DNA from: Streptomyces niger
GTDB taxonomy: Bacteria; Actinomycetota; Actinomycetes; Streptomycetales; Streptomycetaceae
Direction: 5' to 3'
Length of the DNA stretch: 64,000 nucleotides
Assembly: GCF_000718305.1 (NCBI RefSeq)
Contig: NZ_JOFQ01000008.1
Coordinates: 1-64,000, forward strand
The translations under genes were made by a program, and so were the position numbers. A model generated the notes under the pieces. It did not search any database, was not told the DNA's origin, and worked only from the letters and a program-made list of their open reading frames with translations. Of this stretch, positions 16,589-25,621 are shown one piece after another; the first letter of the stretch is position 1; each line of letters opens with the position of its first letter.

Positions 16589-17409
16589 GAGCCGTACACC
16601 GAGTTCGGCGAGGCCAGGTGGAGGCGGGTGAAGGCGAGGGCCTCGGCGAGGTCGGCCTCGCGTTCGGCGGCGGAGAGCGCGCGGCGGGTGTTGACCTCGA
16701 TGACGATGTGCCCGTCGTAGCCGGTGGCGGCCAACCGCTCCAGCAGCTCGGCGCAGGGCTGCTTGCCGCGCCCCGGGACCAGGTGCTCGTCCTTGTTGGA
16801 GCCGTTGCCGTCGGCGAGGTGGATGTGGGCCAGCCGGTCACCCATCCGGTCCACCATGTGCAGCGCGTCACTCCGGGCGGTCGAGGTGTGCGACAGGTCG
16901 ACGGTGAAGTGCCGGTAGTCGTCCTTGGTGGGGTCCCAGTCCGGCGCGTACGCCAGCATCTCCCGGTCGCGGTACCGCCAGGGGTACATGTTCTCGACGG
17001 CGAACCGCACGTCCGTCTCGTTCTCCATCTGCCACACCCCGCGCACGAAGTCCCGGGCGTAGTTGCGCTGCCACCGGAAGGGCGGATGCACGACGACCGT
17101 GGACGCGCCCAGCTTCTCCGCCGCGTTGCGGGCCCGCTGGAGCTTGGTCCACGGGTCGGTGGACCACACGCGCTGAGTGATCAGCAGACAGGGGGCGTGG
17201 ACGGCCAGGATCGGCACGCCGTGGTAGTCGGACAGCCGGCGCAGTGCCTCGATGTCCTGGCTGACCGGATCGGTCCAGACCATGACCTCGATGCCGTCGT
17301 ACCCCAGGCGTGCGGCGATCTCGAAGGCCGTCGCGGTCGACTCCGGATACACCGACGCCGTGGACAGGGCGACCTTCGCATCCGGGATGCGCACCACTGG
17401 CTCCGTCAC
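16585..17409 (-). CDS. Sugar-phosphate isomerase/epimerase-like TIM barrel
   Basis: 274 aa of the xylose-isomerase-like/AP endonuclease 2 superfamily. Features are an N-terminal strand [19 protein letters not shown] and metal-site motifs including [26 protein letters not shown] and EVNTRR, placing His/Glu/Asp ligands at the ends of the strands. The substrate is unknown. I choose GTG at 17409 ([12 protein letters not shown]) over 17433 because TACCCT lies exactly seven bases before it, a leaderless promoter. It is coupled to the downstream TetR gene. Confidence 0.85.
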   Translation of the reverse strand: MTEPVVRIPDAKVALSTASVYPESTATAFEIAARLGYDGIEVMVWTDPVSQDIEALRRLSDYHGVPILAVHAPCLLITQRVWSTDPWTKLQRARNAAEKLGASTVVVHPPFRWQRNYARDFVRGVWQMENETDVRFAVENMYPWRYRDREMLAYAPDWDPTKDDYRHFTVDLSHTSTARSDALHMVDRMGDRLAHIHLADGNGSNKDEHLVPGRGKQPCAELLERLAATGYDGHIVIEVNTRRALSAAEREADLAEALAFTRLHLASPNSVYGS

Positions 17410-17416
17410 GAGGGAC

Positions 17417-17422
17417 AGGGTA
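17417..17422 (-). promoter_or_regulatory. -10 box TACCCT, leaderless start of isomerase-tetR
   Basis: On the minus strand TACCCT is followed by GTCCCTC and then the GTG at 17409. The spacing of seven bases and the lack of a Shine-Dalgarno indicate a leaderless mRNA starting at the GTG. Confidence 0.55.
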
Positions 17423-17503
17423 CGGGGCGGCACCTCGCACGGGGCAAGCGACCGCCATCAGGGGTGCCCTTGACCACCCTGCGGGCTCCTCGGGGGCGTC
17501 CGC

Positions 17504-18457
17504 TCATGCCACGTGGCCTTCGGGCTCGCCGTTGGGCAGGTGGTCCAGCCGCCGCAGGATGACGCCCTCGCGCAGCGCCCACGGGCAGACCTCCAGCTCG
17601 TCCACCTTGAGGAGGTCCATCGCTGCCTCCGCGACCAGCGCCCCGGCCAGCAGCTGGCGGGACCGCCCCTCGGAGACCCCGGGCAGCTCGGCGCGCTTCT
17701 CGGCACTCATCGTGGCCAGCTGCGGCACCCACTCCTCCAGCGCTCTTCGGCTCAGCCCGCGCGCCACGTACAGGCCCTCCGCCGAGCGGGCCGCGCCGGC
17801 CAGCCTGGCCAGCTGTTTGAAGGTCTTCGACGTGGCCACGACGTGGTCCGGTGCCCCGTACCGTGTGAAGTCGCTCACCACCCGCGCTATCTCGGCGCGC
17901 ACCCGGCGCCGCAGCGCCCGTACGTCCTCCGGGTCCGGCGGGTCGCCGGGCAGGTCGCTGTTGGTGAGCCGGCCCGCGCCGAGCGGCAGCGACACCGCCG
18001 CGTCCGGGTCCTCGTCCAGGCCGTACGCGATCTCCAGCGAGCCGCCGCCGATGTCCAGGAGCAGCAGCCGCCCGGCCGACCAGCCGAACCAGCGGCGGGC
18101 CGCGAGGAAGGTGAGCCGCGCCTCGTCCTCGCCGGAGAGCACCCGCAGCGTGACGCCGGTCTCCTCGGCGACGCGCGCGAGCACGTCCTCGCCGTTGGGT
18201 GCGTCACGTACGGCGGAGGTCGCGAACGGCAGCAGGTCCTCGACGCCCTTGTCCTCCGCCACCTGCAGGGCCTCGCGCACCGTGGCGACGAGCCGGTCGA
18301 CGCCCGCGGCCCCGACGTTCCCGTCCTCGTCGAGGAGTTCGGCCAGCCGCAATTCCGCCTTGTGGGACCACGCGGGCAGCGGCCGCGCGCCAGGGTGCGC
18401 ATCCACCACCAGCAGATGCACCGTATTCGAACCCACGTCGAGGACACCGAGTCTCAT
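17504..18457 (-). CDS. Ppx/GppA-family phosphatase
   Basis: 317 aa of the ASKHA fold. Phosphate loops are [13 protein letters not shown] (7-19) and [16 protein letters not shown] (about 135-150), with the intervening [14 protein letters not shown] segment typical of the family. Members hydrolyse polyphosphate or pppGpp, so a role in stringent response or phosphate metabolism is likely; at this length it is the short actinobacterial form lacking the C-terminal HD domain. It starts at an ATG seven bases after a TAGCTT -10 box. It is divergent from the 18503 gene. Confidence 0.88.
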   Translation of the reverse strand: MRLGVLDVGSNTVHLLVVDAHPGARPLPAWSHKAELRLAELLDEDGNVGAAGVDRLVATVREALQVAEDKGVEDLLPFATSAVRDAPNGEDVLARVAEETGVTLRVLSGEDEARLTFLAARRWFGWSAGRLLLLDIGGGSLEIAYGLDEDPDAAVSLPLGAGRLTNSDLPGDPPDPEDVRALRRRVRAEIARVVSDFTRYGAPDHVVATSKTFKQLARLAGAARSAEGLYVARGLSRRALEEWVPQLATMSAEKRAELPGVSEGRSRQLLAGALVAEAAMDLLKVDELEVCPWALREGVILRRLDHLPNGEPEGHVA

Positions 18458-18464
18458 ACCCAGA

Positions 18465-18496
18465 AAGCTACTGCGACCCCTTCTCGCCTTTAGGCT
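18465..18496. promoter_or_regulatory. Back-to-back leaderless promoters (ppx and 18503 gene)
   Basis: On the minus strand TAGCTT (complement of 18465-18470) lies seven bases before the ppx ATG. On the plus strand TAGGCT (18491-18496) lies six bases before the GTG at 18503. The whole intergenic space is 45 bases, so the two promoters overlap in their upstream DNA and probably interfere. Confidence 0.55.
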
Positions 18497-18502
18497 GGGG
18501 AT

Positions 18503-19366
18503 GTGGCGAAGACGAAAAAGGCGAAGCAGGAAAAAGCCCTCAAGAAGCTGGAAAAGCAACAGGCGCGCGGGGCGGCGTCCGACGAGGTGACCGACGAGGT
18601 CGGCCTCGACTTCGCCCGTGCCTGGGTCACCTTCCCCGACCCGGCCGATGACGAGCAGGTCTTCAAGTGCGACCTGACCTGGCTCACCTCGCGCTGGAAC
18701 TGCGTCTTCGGCGGCGGCTGCCAGGGCATCGAGGCCGGCCGCGCCGACGACGGCTGCTGCACGCTCGGCGCGCACTTCTCCGACGAGGAGGACGAGCAGC
18801 GGGTCGCCGAGCACGTGGCGCGGCTCACGCCGGACATCTGGCAGTTCCACGACGTGGGCACCACGACCGGCTGGGTCGAGGAGGACGAGGACGACGGTGA
18901 GCGCCAGACCCGGCGCTGGAAGGGCTCCTGCATCTTCCAGAACCGCCCCGGTTTCGCCGGCGGCGCCGGCTGCTCGCTGCACATCCTGGCCCTCCAGGAA
19001 GGCCGCGAGCCGCTGGAGACCAAGCCGGACGTCTGCTGGCAGCTCCCGGTCCGCCGCACCTACGACTGGATCGACCGCCCCGACGACACCCGCGTCCTGC
19101 AGATCACCATCGGCGAGTACGACCGCCGCGGCTGGGGCCCCGGCGGCCACGACCTGAACTGGTGGTGCACCTCGGCGACGTCCGCACACGGCGCGTCGAA
19201 GGCGGTCTACGAGTCGTACGCGCCCGAGCTCATCGAGCTGATGGGCAAGGAGGGCTACGACCGCCTGGCGGAACTGTGCGAGGAACGCCTCGCGACGGAG
19301 AGCCCGATGGCCCCGCACCCGGCGGACCCGGTACTGCTCCCGATGCCGGTGATCCGAAAGGACTGA
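18503..19366 (+). CDS. Cysteine-rich conserved protein, DUF3109-like
   Basis: 287 aa. A lysine-rich N-terminal helix ([19 protein letters not shown]) precedes a domain with at least eight cysteines (56, 67, 73, 85, 86, 143, 157, 178). The segment [10 protein letters not shown]...KPDVCWQLP resembles the pattern of DUF3109 and related metal- or Fe-S-binding proteins. Function is unknown. The GTG start is supported by its leaderless promoter. It ends at a Streptomyces dispersed repeat and faces the sigma-fusion gene. Confidence 0.75.
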   Translation: MAKTKKAKQEKALKKLEKQQARGAASDEVTDEVGLDFARAWVTFPDPADDEQVFKCDLTWLTSRWNCVFGGGCQGIEAGRADDGCCTLGAHFSDEEDEQRVAEHVARLTPDIWQFHDVGTTTGWVEEDEDDGERQTRRWKGSCIFQNRPGFAGGAGCSLHILALQEGREPLETKPDVCWQLPVRRTYDWIDRPDDTRVLQITIGEYDRRGWGPGGHDLNWWCTSATSAHGASKAVYESYAPELIELMGKEGYDRLAELCEERLATESPMAPHPADPVLLPMPVIRKD

Positions 19367-19376
19367 CCCAGCAGAA

Positions 19377-19430
19377 TTCAGCCCGTCCGGCGATTGAGGA
19401 CCGGGGGTCCGGGGGCAGCGCCCCGGGGCT
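19377..19430. repeat. Streptomyces dispersed intergenic element
   Basis: TTCAGCCCGTCCGGCGATTG followed by AGGAC, a GGGGGTCCGGGGG tract and CCCCGG. I recognise this as a short intergenic sequence found many times in Streptomyces genomes (recalled, not searched). Here 401-406 (CCGGGG) can pair with 421-426 (CCCCGG), counting from 19000, so it may act as a terminator between convergent genes. Confidence 0.55.
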
Positions 19431-21169
19431 CAGCCCGCCGGGCTGCCCGAGTCCGACGGCGGCGGCTCGCCGGACGGCGGATCACTCGGCGGCGGCTCCG
19501 AAGGCGTCGGCGTCGGGGACGGCGGCGGGTCGGACGGCGTCGGATCGGGCGGCGTGGGCGTCGGGTGCGTCGGATGCGTCGGCGGATCCGTAGGCGTCGG
19601 CCGCGGCCCCCCGGGGTTCGGCTGCGTCGCCCCGTGCCCCTCGATCGTGATCACCGATCCCGCCGGGTCCACGGTGATCCGGGCCCGCCAGTGGCCGGCC
19701 GGCTCGCGGTCGTGGTCGACGTACACCCTGACCGTCGTCGTCTCCCCCGGCTGCAGCACCCCGGCCGTCGTGCTGAACTGCAGCCACGGCGCGCGGGCGT
19801 GCGCCGCCCACCGCACCGCCGACCCGCCGGAGGCGGACAGCGTGATGAGGGTCAGGTCACCGCTCGGCTGCGCCGCGACGGTCAGCCGCCCCGGCCCGGA
19901 ACGGGACCGCGACGGGCTCGGCACGGCCTTCCGCAGCCGCTCGCCCTGCGCGCCGATCACCTCCACCGACACGTCCGACCGGTGGCTGCCGGGCGCGAAC
20001 CGGGGGCCGGGCGTGGTCTGTGCGCTGCCCGCCTCCTCGTACGGGCGCGCGCCCAGCCGGTCGCCGTCGGTGTCGCCCGCGGTGACGGAGGTGCCGTCGG
20101 TCTCGCCGGTCAGCGGGGCGCCCCGGTACGCCGCCCAGAGGGCGAGCACCGGCGCCGCCAGGACCGTGGCCACCACGGTGGTGGTGAGCGCGCGGCTGCG
20201 CAGCCGGGCGTTGCGGGCCGCCCGGTCCTTGGGGCCGAGGGGGAAGCCGTCGCGGTCGTAACGGGGTGCAGAACCGTTTACGCCTACCGCCCGTTTCGTG
20301 CGCCCCTGCGCCCCCTTCTCCAGCGGCTCCACCGCCCGCCCGGTCCGCGACCGCAGCGCAGCGCGCATCGCCACGCGGGCCGCGGCGCGCGGCGCCGCGA
20401 CCATCGGGAGCGGCCCCTGCGCCACCGGCTCGGCCCCGGGCCAGGGCCCGCTCGCCGTCGCGCGCTCGGCCGTACGACGGCACTCCGCACACGCGTCGAC
20501 GTGCGCCACGAGCTCCCGCCGCAGCGCCGTGCCCAGCAGCGTCCGGGTGTCCCCGGCGAGCCGGGACACGTCGGGGCAGCGGCCGAACTCGACGACGGCG
20601 AGCGCCGCGCGGGTGCGCTCCACCTCGCAGGCGGCGGTGGAGAGCAGGGCGCGGGCCGAGACCGGCTCCATGCCCAGCACGGCGGCCAGTTCGCGGGCGC
20701 CGAGCCCGTGCCGCACGGACAGCTCCAGCGCCTCGCGCTGCTCCGGTGTCGTCCCGGCCGCCTCCGGCCAGGCCAGCGCTGCCAGTTCGCGCCGCTGGTC
20801 GGTCTCGTCGTCGACCGCGGGCACCGGGCGCGCGTCCGGGTCGGCGAGCCGCCGCAGACATGCCCAGCGGGCCAGCGCGTACAGCCACGGGCGGTACAGC
20901 GCGGGGTCGGACGGGCGGCGTCCGTGCTGCCGCTCGGCGAGCGCGAGCACCTCGCCGAGCACCTCGGTCGCCGCGCCGTGCTCGCACAGCACGGAGAGGC
21001 AGTACGTGAACAGTCCGTCCACGTAGGGCTCGTAGCGCTCGGTGGACAGGTCGTGCCGGTCGGACCGGGCGGCACGACCGGCCCGGTCCTGCTGTCGGTC
21101 CCGCTCCACCCGGGGCGCGCGGGGCGGAGCGGCAGTGGTCTGTGTCGGGTGTCCGGGCCTGCTGCTCAT
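19430..21169 (-). CDS. Sigma-factor-like/zinc-finger/BACON fusion membrane protein
   Basis: 579 aa in clear modules. Residues about 45-110 resemble ECF sigma region 2 (YRPWLYALARWACLRRL) and 145-190 region 4 (ALELSVRHGLGARELAAVLGM). Residues 198-235 carry a zinc anti-sigma motif, HVDACAEC (HxxxCxxC). One membrane helix (about 329-348) leads to an outside BACON-like beta domain (about 400-510: WLQFSTTAGVLQPGETTTVRVYVD region) and a Pro/Ser/Thr-rich tail. It joins sigma-like, anti-sigma-like and sensor parts in one chain. The start may be ATG 21169 or GTG 21172; no strong ribosome site was found. Confidence 0.82.
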   Translation of the reverse strand: MSSRPGHPTQTTAAPPRAPRVERDRQQDRAGRAARSDRHDLSTERYEPYVDGLFTYCLSVLCEHGAATEVLGEVLALAERQHGRRPSDPALYRPWLYALARWACLRRLADPDARPVPAVDDETDQRRELAALAWPEAAGTTPEQREALELSVRHGLGARELAAVLGMEPVSARALLSTAACEVERTRAALAVVEFGRCPDVSRLAGDTRTLLGTALRRELVAHVDACAECRRTAERATASGPWPGAEPVAQGPLPMVAAPRAAARVAMRAALRSRTGRAVEPLEKGAQGRTKRAVGVNGSAPRYDRDGFPLGPKDRAARNARLRSRALTTTVVATVLAAPVLALWAAYRGAPLTGETDGTSVTAGDTDGDRLGARPYEEAGSAQTTPGPRFAPGSHRSDVSVEVIGAQGERLRKAVPSPSRSRSGPGRLTVAAQPSGDLTLITLSASGGSAVRWAAHARAPWLQFSTTAGVLQPGETTTVRVYVDHDREPAGHWRARITVDPAGSVITIEGHGATQPNPGGPRPTPTDPPTHPTHPTPTPPDPTPSDPPPSPTPTPSEPPPSDPPSGEPPPSDSGSPAG

Positions 21170-21430
21170 CACCCGGCGACCGTAGACAGACGGCGATGAC
21201 CGGTCAGGGCTGCTTGGCGGCTTTTAATTCTTTCGGGTGACGTTCTCCCTCAAAAGGGGACAGGCGTCCGATCCGCACCGTCCCTCACACACGCATCTGC
21301 GGCCACAGCCACCCGGAACGTGCCGCCGGCAGCCACCGGTATGCACCGGTGCCCACTGATATCCACCCGCACCGAACCCCTCATCCCGCCCTTCCGTACC
21401 GCGCCCGGCCGCGTTGTCGTACCCCACGGC

Positions 21431-21436
21431 TACGGT
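21431..21436 (+). promoter_or_regulatory. -10 box TACGGT, leaderless radA start
   Basis: TACGGT is followed by GGCTCCC and then the radA ATG at 21444. The spacing and missing ribosome site indicate a leaderless transcript. Confidence 0.5.
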
Positions 21437-21443
21437 GGCTCCC

Positions 21444-22886
21444 ATGGCAACCCGTAAATCCGCGGCCAAGGACCGACCGTCGTACCGCTGCACCGAGTGC
21501 GGCTGGACCACCGCGAAGTGGCTCGGCCGCTGCCCCGAGTGCCAGGCGTGGGGCACGGTCGAGGAGGCCGGCGGCAGCCCGGCCGTCCGGACGACGGCCC
21601 CGGGCCGGGTCACCACGGCCGCGCTGCCCATCGGCCAGGTCGACGGCCGGCAGGCCACGGCCCGCTCCACCGGCGTGGCCGAGCTGGACCGCGTGCTCGG
21701 CGGCGGCCTCGTGCCCGGCGCCGTCGTGCTGCTCGCCGGCGAGCCCGGCGTCGGCAAGTCCACGCTCCTGCTGGACGTCGCCGCCAAGGCCGCGAGCGAC
21801 GACCACCGCACGCTGTACGTCACGGGCGAGGAGTCCGCGAGCCAGGTGCGGCTGCGCGCCGACCGCATCGGTGCCATCGACGACCATCTGTACCTCGCCG
21901 CCGAGACCGACCTCTCCGCCGTCCTCGGCCACCTCGACTCGGTCAAGCCCTCCCTGCTGATCCTGGACTCCGTCCAGACCGTCGCCTCGCCCGAGATCGA
22001 CGGCGCGCCGGGCGGCATGGCGCAGGTCCGCGAGGTCGCCGGGGCGCTGATCCGCGCGTCGAAGGAGCGCGGCATGTCCACGCTCCTCGTCGGCCACGTC
22101 ACCAAGGACGGGAACATCGCCGGGCCGCGCCTTCTGGAGCATCTCGTCGACGTCGTCCTCAGCTTCGAGGGCGACCGGCACGCCCGCCTCCGCCTCGTAC
22201 GGGGCGTCAAGAACCGGTACGGCGCGACCGACGAGGTCGGCTGCTTCGAGCTGCACGACGAGGGCATCACCGGCCTGGCCGACCCCTCGGGCCTCTTCCT
22301 GACCCGCCGCGACGAGCCCGTGCCGGGCACCTGCCTGACCGTCACCCTGGAGGGCCGCCGCCCGCTGGTCGCCGAGGTGCAGGCGCTCACGGTCGACTCC
22401 CAGATCCCCTCCCCGCGCCGGACGACCTCCGGCCTGGAGACCTCCCGGGTCTCGATGATGCTGGCCGTCCTGGAGCAGCGCGGCCGCATCTCCGCGCTCG
22501 GCAAGCGGGACATCTACAGCGCGACGGTCGGCGGCGTGAAGCTGTCCGAGCCGGCCGCCGACCTGGCCGTGGCGCTCGCGCTGGCCAGCGCCGCGTCCGA
22601 CACGCCCCTGCCGAAGAACCTCGTGGCGATCGGCGAGGTCGGGCTCGCGGGCGAGGTCCGCCGGGTCACGGGCGTGCAGCGCCGGCTCGCCGAGGCGGCG
22701 CGGCTCGGTTTCACCCACGCCCTCGTGCCGGCCGACCCGGGCAAGATCCCGGCGGGCATGCGGGTCCGGGAGGTCGCGGATGTCGGCGAGGCGCTGCGCG
22801 TGCTCCCCCGCCGGCCGCCCCGTGAATCCGCGCGGAAGGGGTCGGCGCCGGAGGAGTCCGAGGCGTCGCCGTTGAGCGGCCGGTGA
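21444..22886 (+). CDS. radA: DNA repair protein RadA (Sms)
   Basis: A 480-aa branch-migration ATPase acting with RecA in recombinational repair. A zinc finger at the N-terminus uses Cys16, Cys19, Cys30 and Cys33. Walker A is GEPGVGKST (99-107), Walker B is LLILDSVQ, and the RadA-specific KNRYG motif is present near residue 255. A Lon-type C-terminal domain follows (KNLVAIGEVGLAGEVR). ATG at 21444 gives MATRKSAAKDRPSYRC; the frame extends ten codons farther, but the promoter spacing fixes this start. disA follows on the same strand. Confidence 0.96.
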   Translation: MATRKSAAKDRPSYRCTECGWTTAKWLGRCPECQAWGTVEEAGGSPAVRTTAPGRVTTAALPIGQVDGRQATARSTGVAELDRVLGGGLVPGAVVLLAGEPGVGKSTLLLDVAAKAASDDHRTLYVTGEESASQVRLRADRIGAIDDHLYLAAETDLSAVLGHLDSVKPSLLILDSVQTVASPEIDGAPGGMAQVREVAGALIRASKERGMSTLLVGHVTKDGNIAGPRLLEHLVDVVLSFEGDRHARLRLVRGVKNRYGATDEVGCFELHDEGITGLADPSGLFLTRRDEPVPGTCLTVTLEGRRPLVAEVQALTVDSQIPSPRRTTSGLETSRVSMMLAVLEQRGRISALGKRDIYSATVGGVKLSEPAADLAVALALASAASDTPLPKNLVAIGEVGLAGEVRRVTGVQRRLAEAARLGFTHALVPADPGKIPAGMRVREVADVGEALRVLPRRPPRESARKGSAPEESEASPLSGR

Positions 22887-22889
22887 GCC

Positions 22890-22906
22890 CCGGAGGCCGC
22901 CTCCGG
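22890..22906 (+). terminator. Short hairpin after radA
   Basis: CCGGAGG (22890-22896) pairs with CCTCCGG (22900-22906) around CCG, four bases after the radA stop. A direct repeat GCGCCGCCCGGG follows at 22908 and 22929. It is probably a weak terminator. Confidence 0.45.
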
Positions 22907-22973
22907 TGCGCCGCCCGGGTGCCGCTCCGCGCCGCCCGGGCAGGACTCCCCTAGGTAAACGGCGCGTCGCCGG

Positions 22974-22979
22974 TAGACT
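22974..22979 (+). promoter_or_regulatory. Candidate -10 box TAGACT for disA
   Basis: TAGACT lies 120 bases before the disA start in the only AT-richer part of the radA-disA gap. No clear -35 box pairs with it. Confidence 0.35.
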
Positions 22980-23099
22980 TTGCCCTGGTCTCGCCCGCCA
23001 ACGCAGTCCTGCCGCAGATCGCGTCCGCGGCGTACGTACGCGGCCGCGGCAGCTCCGGGCGGGCTGCGGCACCGACAGACCTTGCGACGGAGGAGTGCA

Positions 23100-24224
23100 G
23101 TGGCAGCCAACGACCGGGCGTCATCCCCCGGAAGGTCCGGCGGTAGCTCCGGCGGTGACAGTCTGATGCGCGCCTCGCTCAGCGCGGTCGCGCCGGGCAC
23201 GGCACTGCGCGACGGACTGGAGCGCATCCTCCGCGGCAACACCGGCGGTCTCATCGTCCTCGGCTTCGACAAGACGGTCGAGTCGATGTGCACCGGCGGA
23301 TTCGTCCTCGACGTCGAGTTCTCCGCCACCCGGCTGCGCGAGCTGTGCAAGCTCGACGGCGCGCTGGTGCTCGACAAGGACATCACCAAGATCCTGCGCG
23401 CCGGCGTCCAGCTCGTCCCCGACGCGTCCATCGCCACCGAGGAGACCGGCACCCGGCACCGTACGGCGCAGCGGGTCTCCATCCAGGCCGGCTTCCCGGT
23501 CGTCTCGGTCAGCCAGTCGATGCGCCTGATCGCCCTCTACGTGGACGGCGAACGCCGCGTCCTCGAAGAGTCCGCCGCGATCCTCTCCCGCGCCAACCAG
23601 GCGCTCGCCACGCTGGAGCGGTACAAGCTGCGCCTGGACGAGGTCGCCGGCACGCTCTCCGCGCTGGAGATCGAGGACCTGGTGACGGTCCGCGACGTGA
23701 CCGCCGTGGCCCAGCGCCTGGAGATGGTCCGCCGGATCGCCACCGAGATCGCCGAGTACGTCGTCGAGCTGGGCACGGACGGCCGGCTGCTCTCCCTGCA
23801 GCTGGACGAGCTGATCGCGGGCGTCGAGCCGGAGCGGGAGCTGGTCGTGCGCGACTACGTCCCCGAGCCCACGGCCAAGCGCTCCCGCACGGTGTCGGAG
23901 GCGCTCGCCGAGCTGGACGCGCTCTCCCACACCGAGCTGCTCGAACTCCCGATCGTGGCCCGCGCCCTCGGCTACAGCGGCTCGCCCGAGACCCTGGACT
24001 CCGCGGTCTCCCCGCGCGGCTTCCGCCTCCTGGCGAAGGTGCCGCGCCTCCCGGGCGCCGTGATCGACCGTCTCGTCGACCACTTCGGCGGCCTCCAGAA
24101 GCTCCTGGCGGCCAGCGTCGACGACCTCCAGACGGTGGACGGCGTCGGCGAGGCCCGCGCCCGCTCCGTCCGCGAGGGCCTCAGCCGCCTCGCGGAGTCC
24201 TCAATCCTGGAACGCTACGTCTGA
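23100..24224 (+). CDS. disA: DNA integrity scanning protein DisA, c-di-AMP synthase
   Basis: 374 aa. The N-terminal DAC domain makes cyclic di-AMP from two ATP and has both catalytic signatures, DGA (86-88) and RHR (119-121). A helical linker and C-terminal helix-hairpin-helix domain ([24 protein letters not shown]; key VDGVGEARA) bind branched DNA. Pairing with radA is the usual arrangement and RadA is a known DisA partner. c-di-AMP controls osmolyte transport and development in streptomycetes. The GTG follows GGAGGAGTGCA. Confidence 0.96.
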   Translation: MAANDRASSPGRSGGSSGGDSLMRASLSAVAPGTALRDGLERILRGNTGGLIVLGFDKTVESMCTGGFVLDVEFSATRLRELCKLDGALVLDKDITKILRAGVQLVPDASIATEETGTRHRTAQRVSIQAGFPVVSVSQSMRLIALYVDGERRVLEESAAILSRANQALATLERYKLRLDEVAGTLSALEIEDLVTVRDVTAVAQRLEMVRRIATEIAEYVVELGTDGRLLSLQLDELIAGVEPERELVVRDYVPEPTAKRSRTVSEALAELDALSHTELLELPIVARALGYSGSPETLDSAVSPRGFRLLAKVPRLPGAVIDRLVDHFGGLQKLLAASVDDLQTVDGVGEARARSVREGLSRLAESSILERYV

Positions 24225-24225
24225 C

Positions 24226-24250
24226 CCGTACGGCCGGCCGAGCCGTACGG
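24226..24250. terminator. Terminator between disA and the convergent gene
   Basis: CCGTACGGC (24226-24234) pairs with GCCGTACGG (24242-24250) directly after the disA stop. Confidence 0.55.
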
Positions 24251-24308
24251 TACGGCCGGCGGGCTCCGGTCCTTCGCGAGCGGGCGTCGGCCTGCCGCGG
24301 GGCGGACG

Positions 24309-25133
24309 TCAGTCCTTCGCGAGGACGAAGGACGTGCTGTCCGGCTTCAGCCCGTCGACCGTGATCTCCGCCAGGTAGGTGCCCGCCTTCGCCGTCTTGG
24401 CACCGGGCGTGGCGCACTGCGGGGCCGTGGGCTTGCGGTCCCACTCGACGGTCCGGGTGAGGGTCGCCCGCGCGGGCACCTTCAGCAGCGCGGGACCGGT
24501 GCTCGGCGGGCAGTCGTCCGAGGCGTACACATGGTCCTCGCTGTTGGTGTGACTGATCGTCAGCACCGCGGACTTGCGGCCGAAGTCGACCTTGCAGTCC
24601 TTGTCCGTGGTGTTCTTGACGGTCACCTCGAACGTGGGGCGGTCGTCCGGGCCGTAGTCGTTCTTGACGCTGTGCAGCTTCAACTCGACGTCGGAACCCT
24701 GGCAGTCGGCAAGCGACGAGCCGCTCGGCACCAGGACGCCGCCACCGCCGCCGACACCCGCGCCGGATCCGGAGCCGCCGCCCTCGCCGATGGGCGTACC
24801 GTCGCCCGTACCGCCACCGGAGCCGCCCGAACCGCCGCTCCCGGCCCCACCGGAACCCGCGTCACCGCCGTCCCCGCCGCCGTCGCCCGCCTCGTCGCGG
24901 CCGCCCGGCTTCTGACTGATGCCGGAGTCGGTGGCGTTGGGCCCCGGCGTGATGGACGTGGCGGGACCACCGGCAGACCCCTTGTTGTTCGAGCCGTCAC
25001 CGCTGGTGTTGCCCATGTTGAGGGCCCACACCACCAGCAGCACGAGGAGCGCGAGGATCGCGAGCGCGACCGCCCTCCGTCGCCAGTAGATGGAGGAGGG
25101 AAGCGGCCCGATCGGATTGCGCAGAGATCCCAC
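24309..25133 (-). CDS. Single-pass membrane protein with Gly-rich stalk
   Basis: 274 aa. A short cytoplasmic end, one N-terminal transmembrane helix (VALAILALLVLLVVWAL, about 22-38), a long Gly/Ser-rich flexible stalk (about 75-135), and a C-terminal beta-rich domain of about 130 aa with cysteines in DCQ, KDCKV, DCPP and QCATP that can form two disulfides. It resembles small extracytoplasmic binding domains of actinobacteria. Its function is unknown; position next to disA is conserved in the Streptomyces genomes I recall. The GTG start encodes MGSLRNPIGPLPSS. Confidence 0.75.
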   Translation of the reverse strand: MGSLRNPIGPLPSSIYWRRRAVALAILALLVLLVVWALNMGNTSGDGSNNKGSAGGPATSITPGPNATDSGISQKPGGRDEAGDGGGDGGDAGSGGAGSGGSGGSGGGTGDGTPIGEGGGSGSGAGVGGGGGVLVPSGSSLADCQGSDVELKLHSVKNDYGPDDRPTFEVTVKNTTDKDCKVDFGRKSAVLTISHTNSEDHVYASDDCPPSTGPALLKVPARATLTRTVEWDRKPTAPQCATPGAKTAKAGTYLAEITVDGLKPDSTSFVLAKD

Positions 25134-25202
25134 GCGGAAACTGTACGAGAGATCAGCCCCGATGCCAGCCAGTACCCGCCGACGGGCCGCCGACTTTTCC
25201 CA

Positions 25203-25505
25203 TCATCTGCCTGGTTCCTCCAGGTCAGCTCCCGAAATCGACCCCGAGCCCCCGCCTGCCGGGGCCCGTCGTCGTCCCCGGCGCCGAGCAGAGTTCGCCT
25301 GCGCGACCTTGGCGCTCAGCACCTCGGCAGCGGTTGCGGGCCGTGCGGCGCCGCACGGCACCTCCCACTCGCGCCCGCCGCGGGGCGGCCGCAGCCAGAC
25401 CGTCCCCTCGATGACGTCCATGACCTCGCCGACCTCTGCCGTCCGCGTGTCCACCGCGAACGACCCCTTCGGCGGGGCCGCCCCTTTCTCCTCCACCGCA
25501 CCCAT
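25203..25505 (-). CDS. Small protein divergent from the WhiJ-type module
   Basis: 100 aa, start MGAVEEKGAAPPKGSFAVDTRTA, with AGGTGGAG just upstream. A central beta-rich part (VMDVIEGTVWLRPPRGGREWEVP) precedes a disordered basic tail. Similar small proteins commonly sit opposite HTH/DUF397 pairs in Streptomyces, so it is probably part of the module (inference). The alternative start at 25514 is less likely. Confidence 0.7.
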   Translation of the reverse strand: MGAVEEKGAAPPKGSFAVDTRTAEVGEVMDVIEGTVWLRPPRGGREWEVPCGAARPATAAEVLSAKVAQANSARRRGRRRAPAGGGSGSISGADLEEPGR

Positions 25506-25621
25506 GAGCTCCACCTTCCGTGCCGAAAATCACTGTCCGTAAGGAAAGGGTTGCGCTCCGGCGCTACGGTCGGAACCCGCCGCGCGTCCGCAGCGGGCCA
25601 TGAGGACAGAGGAGGCCGCAG

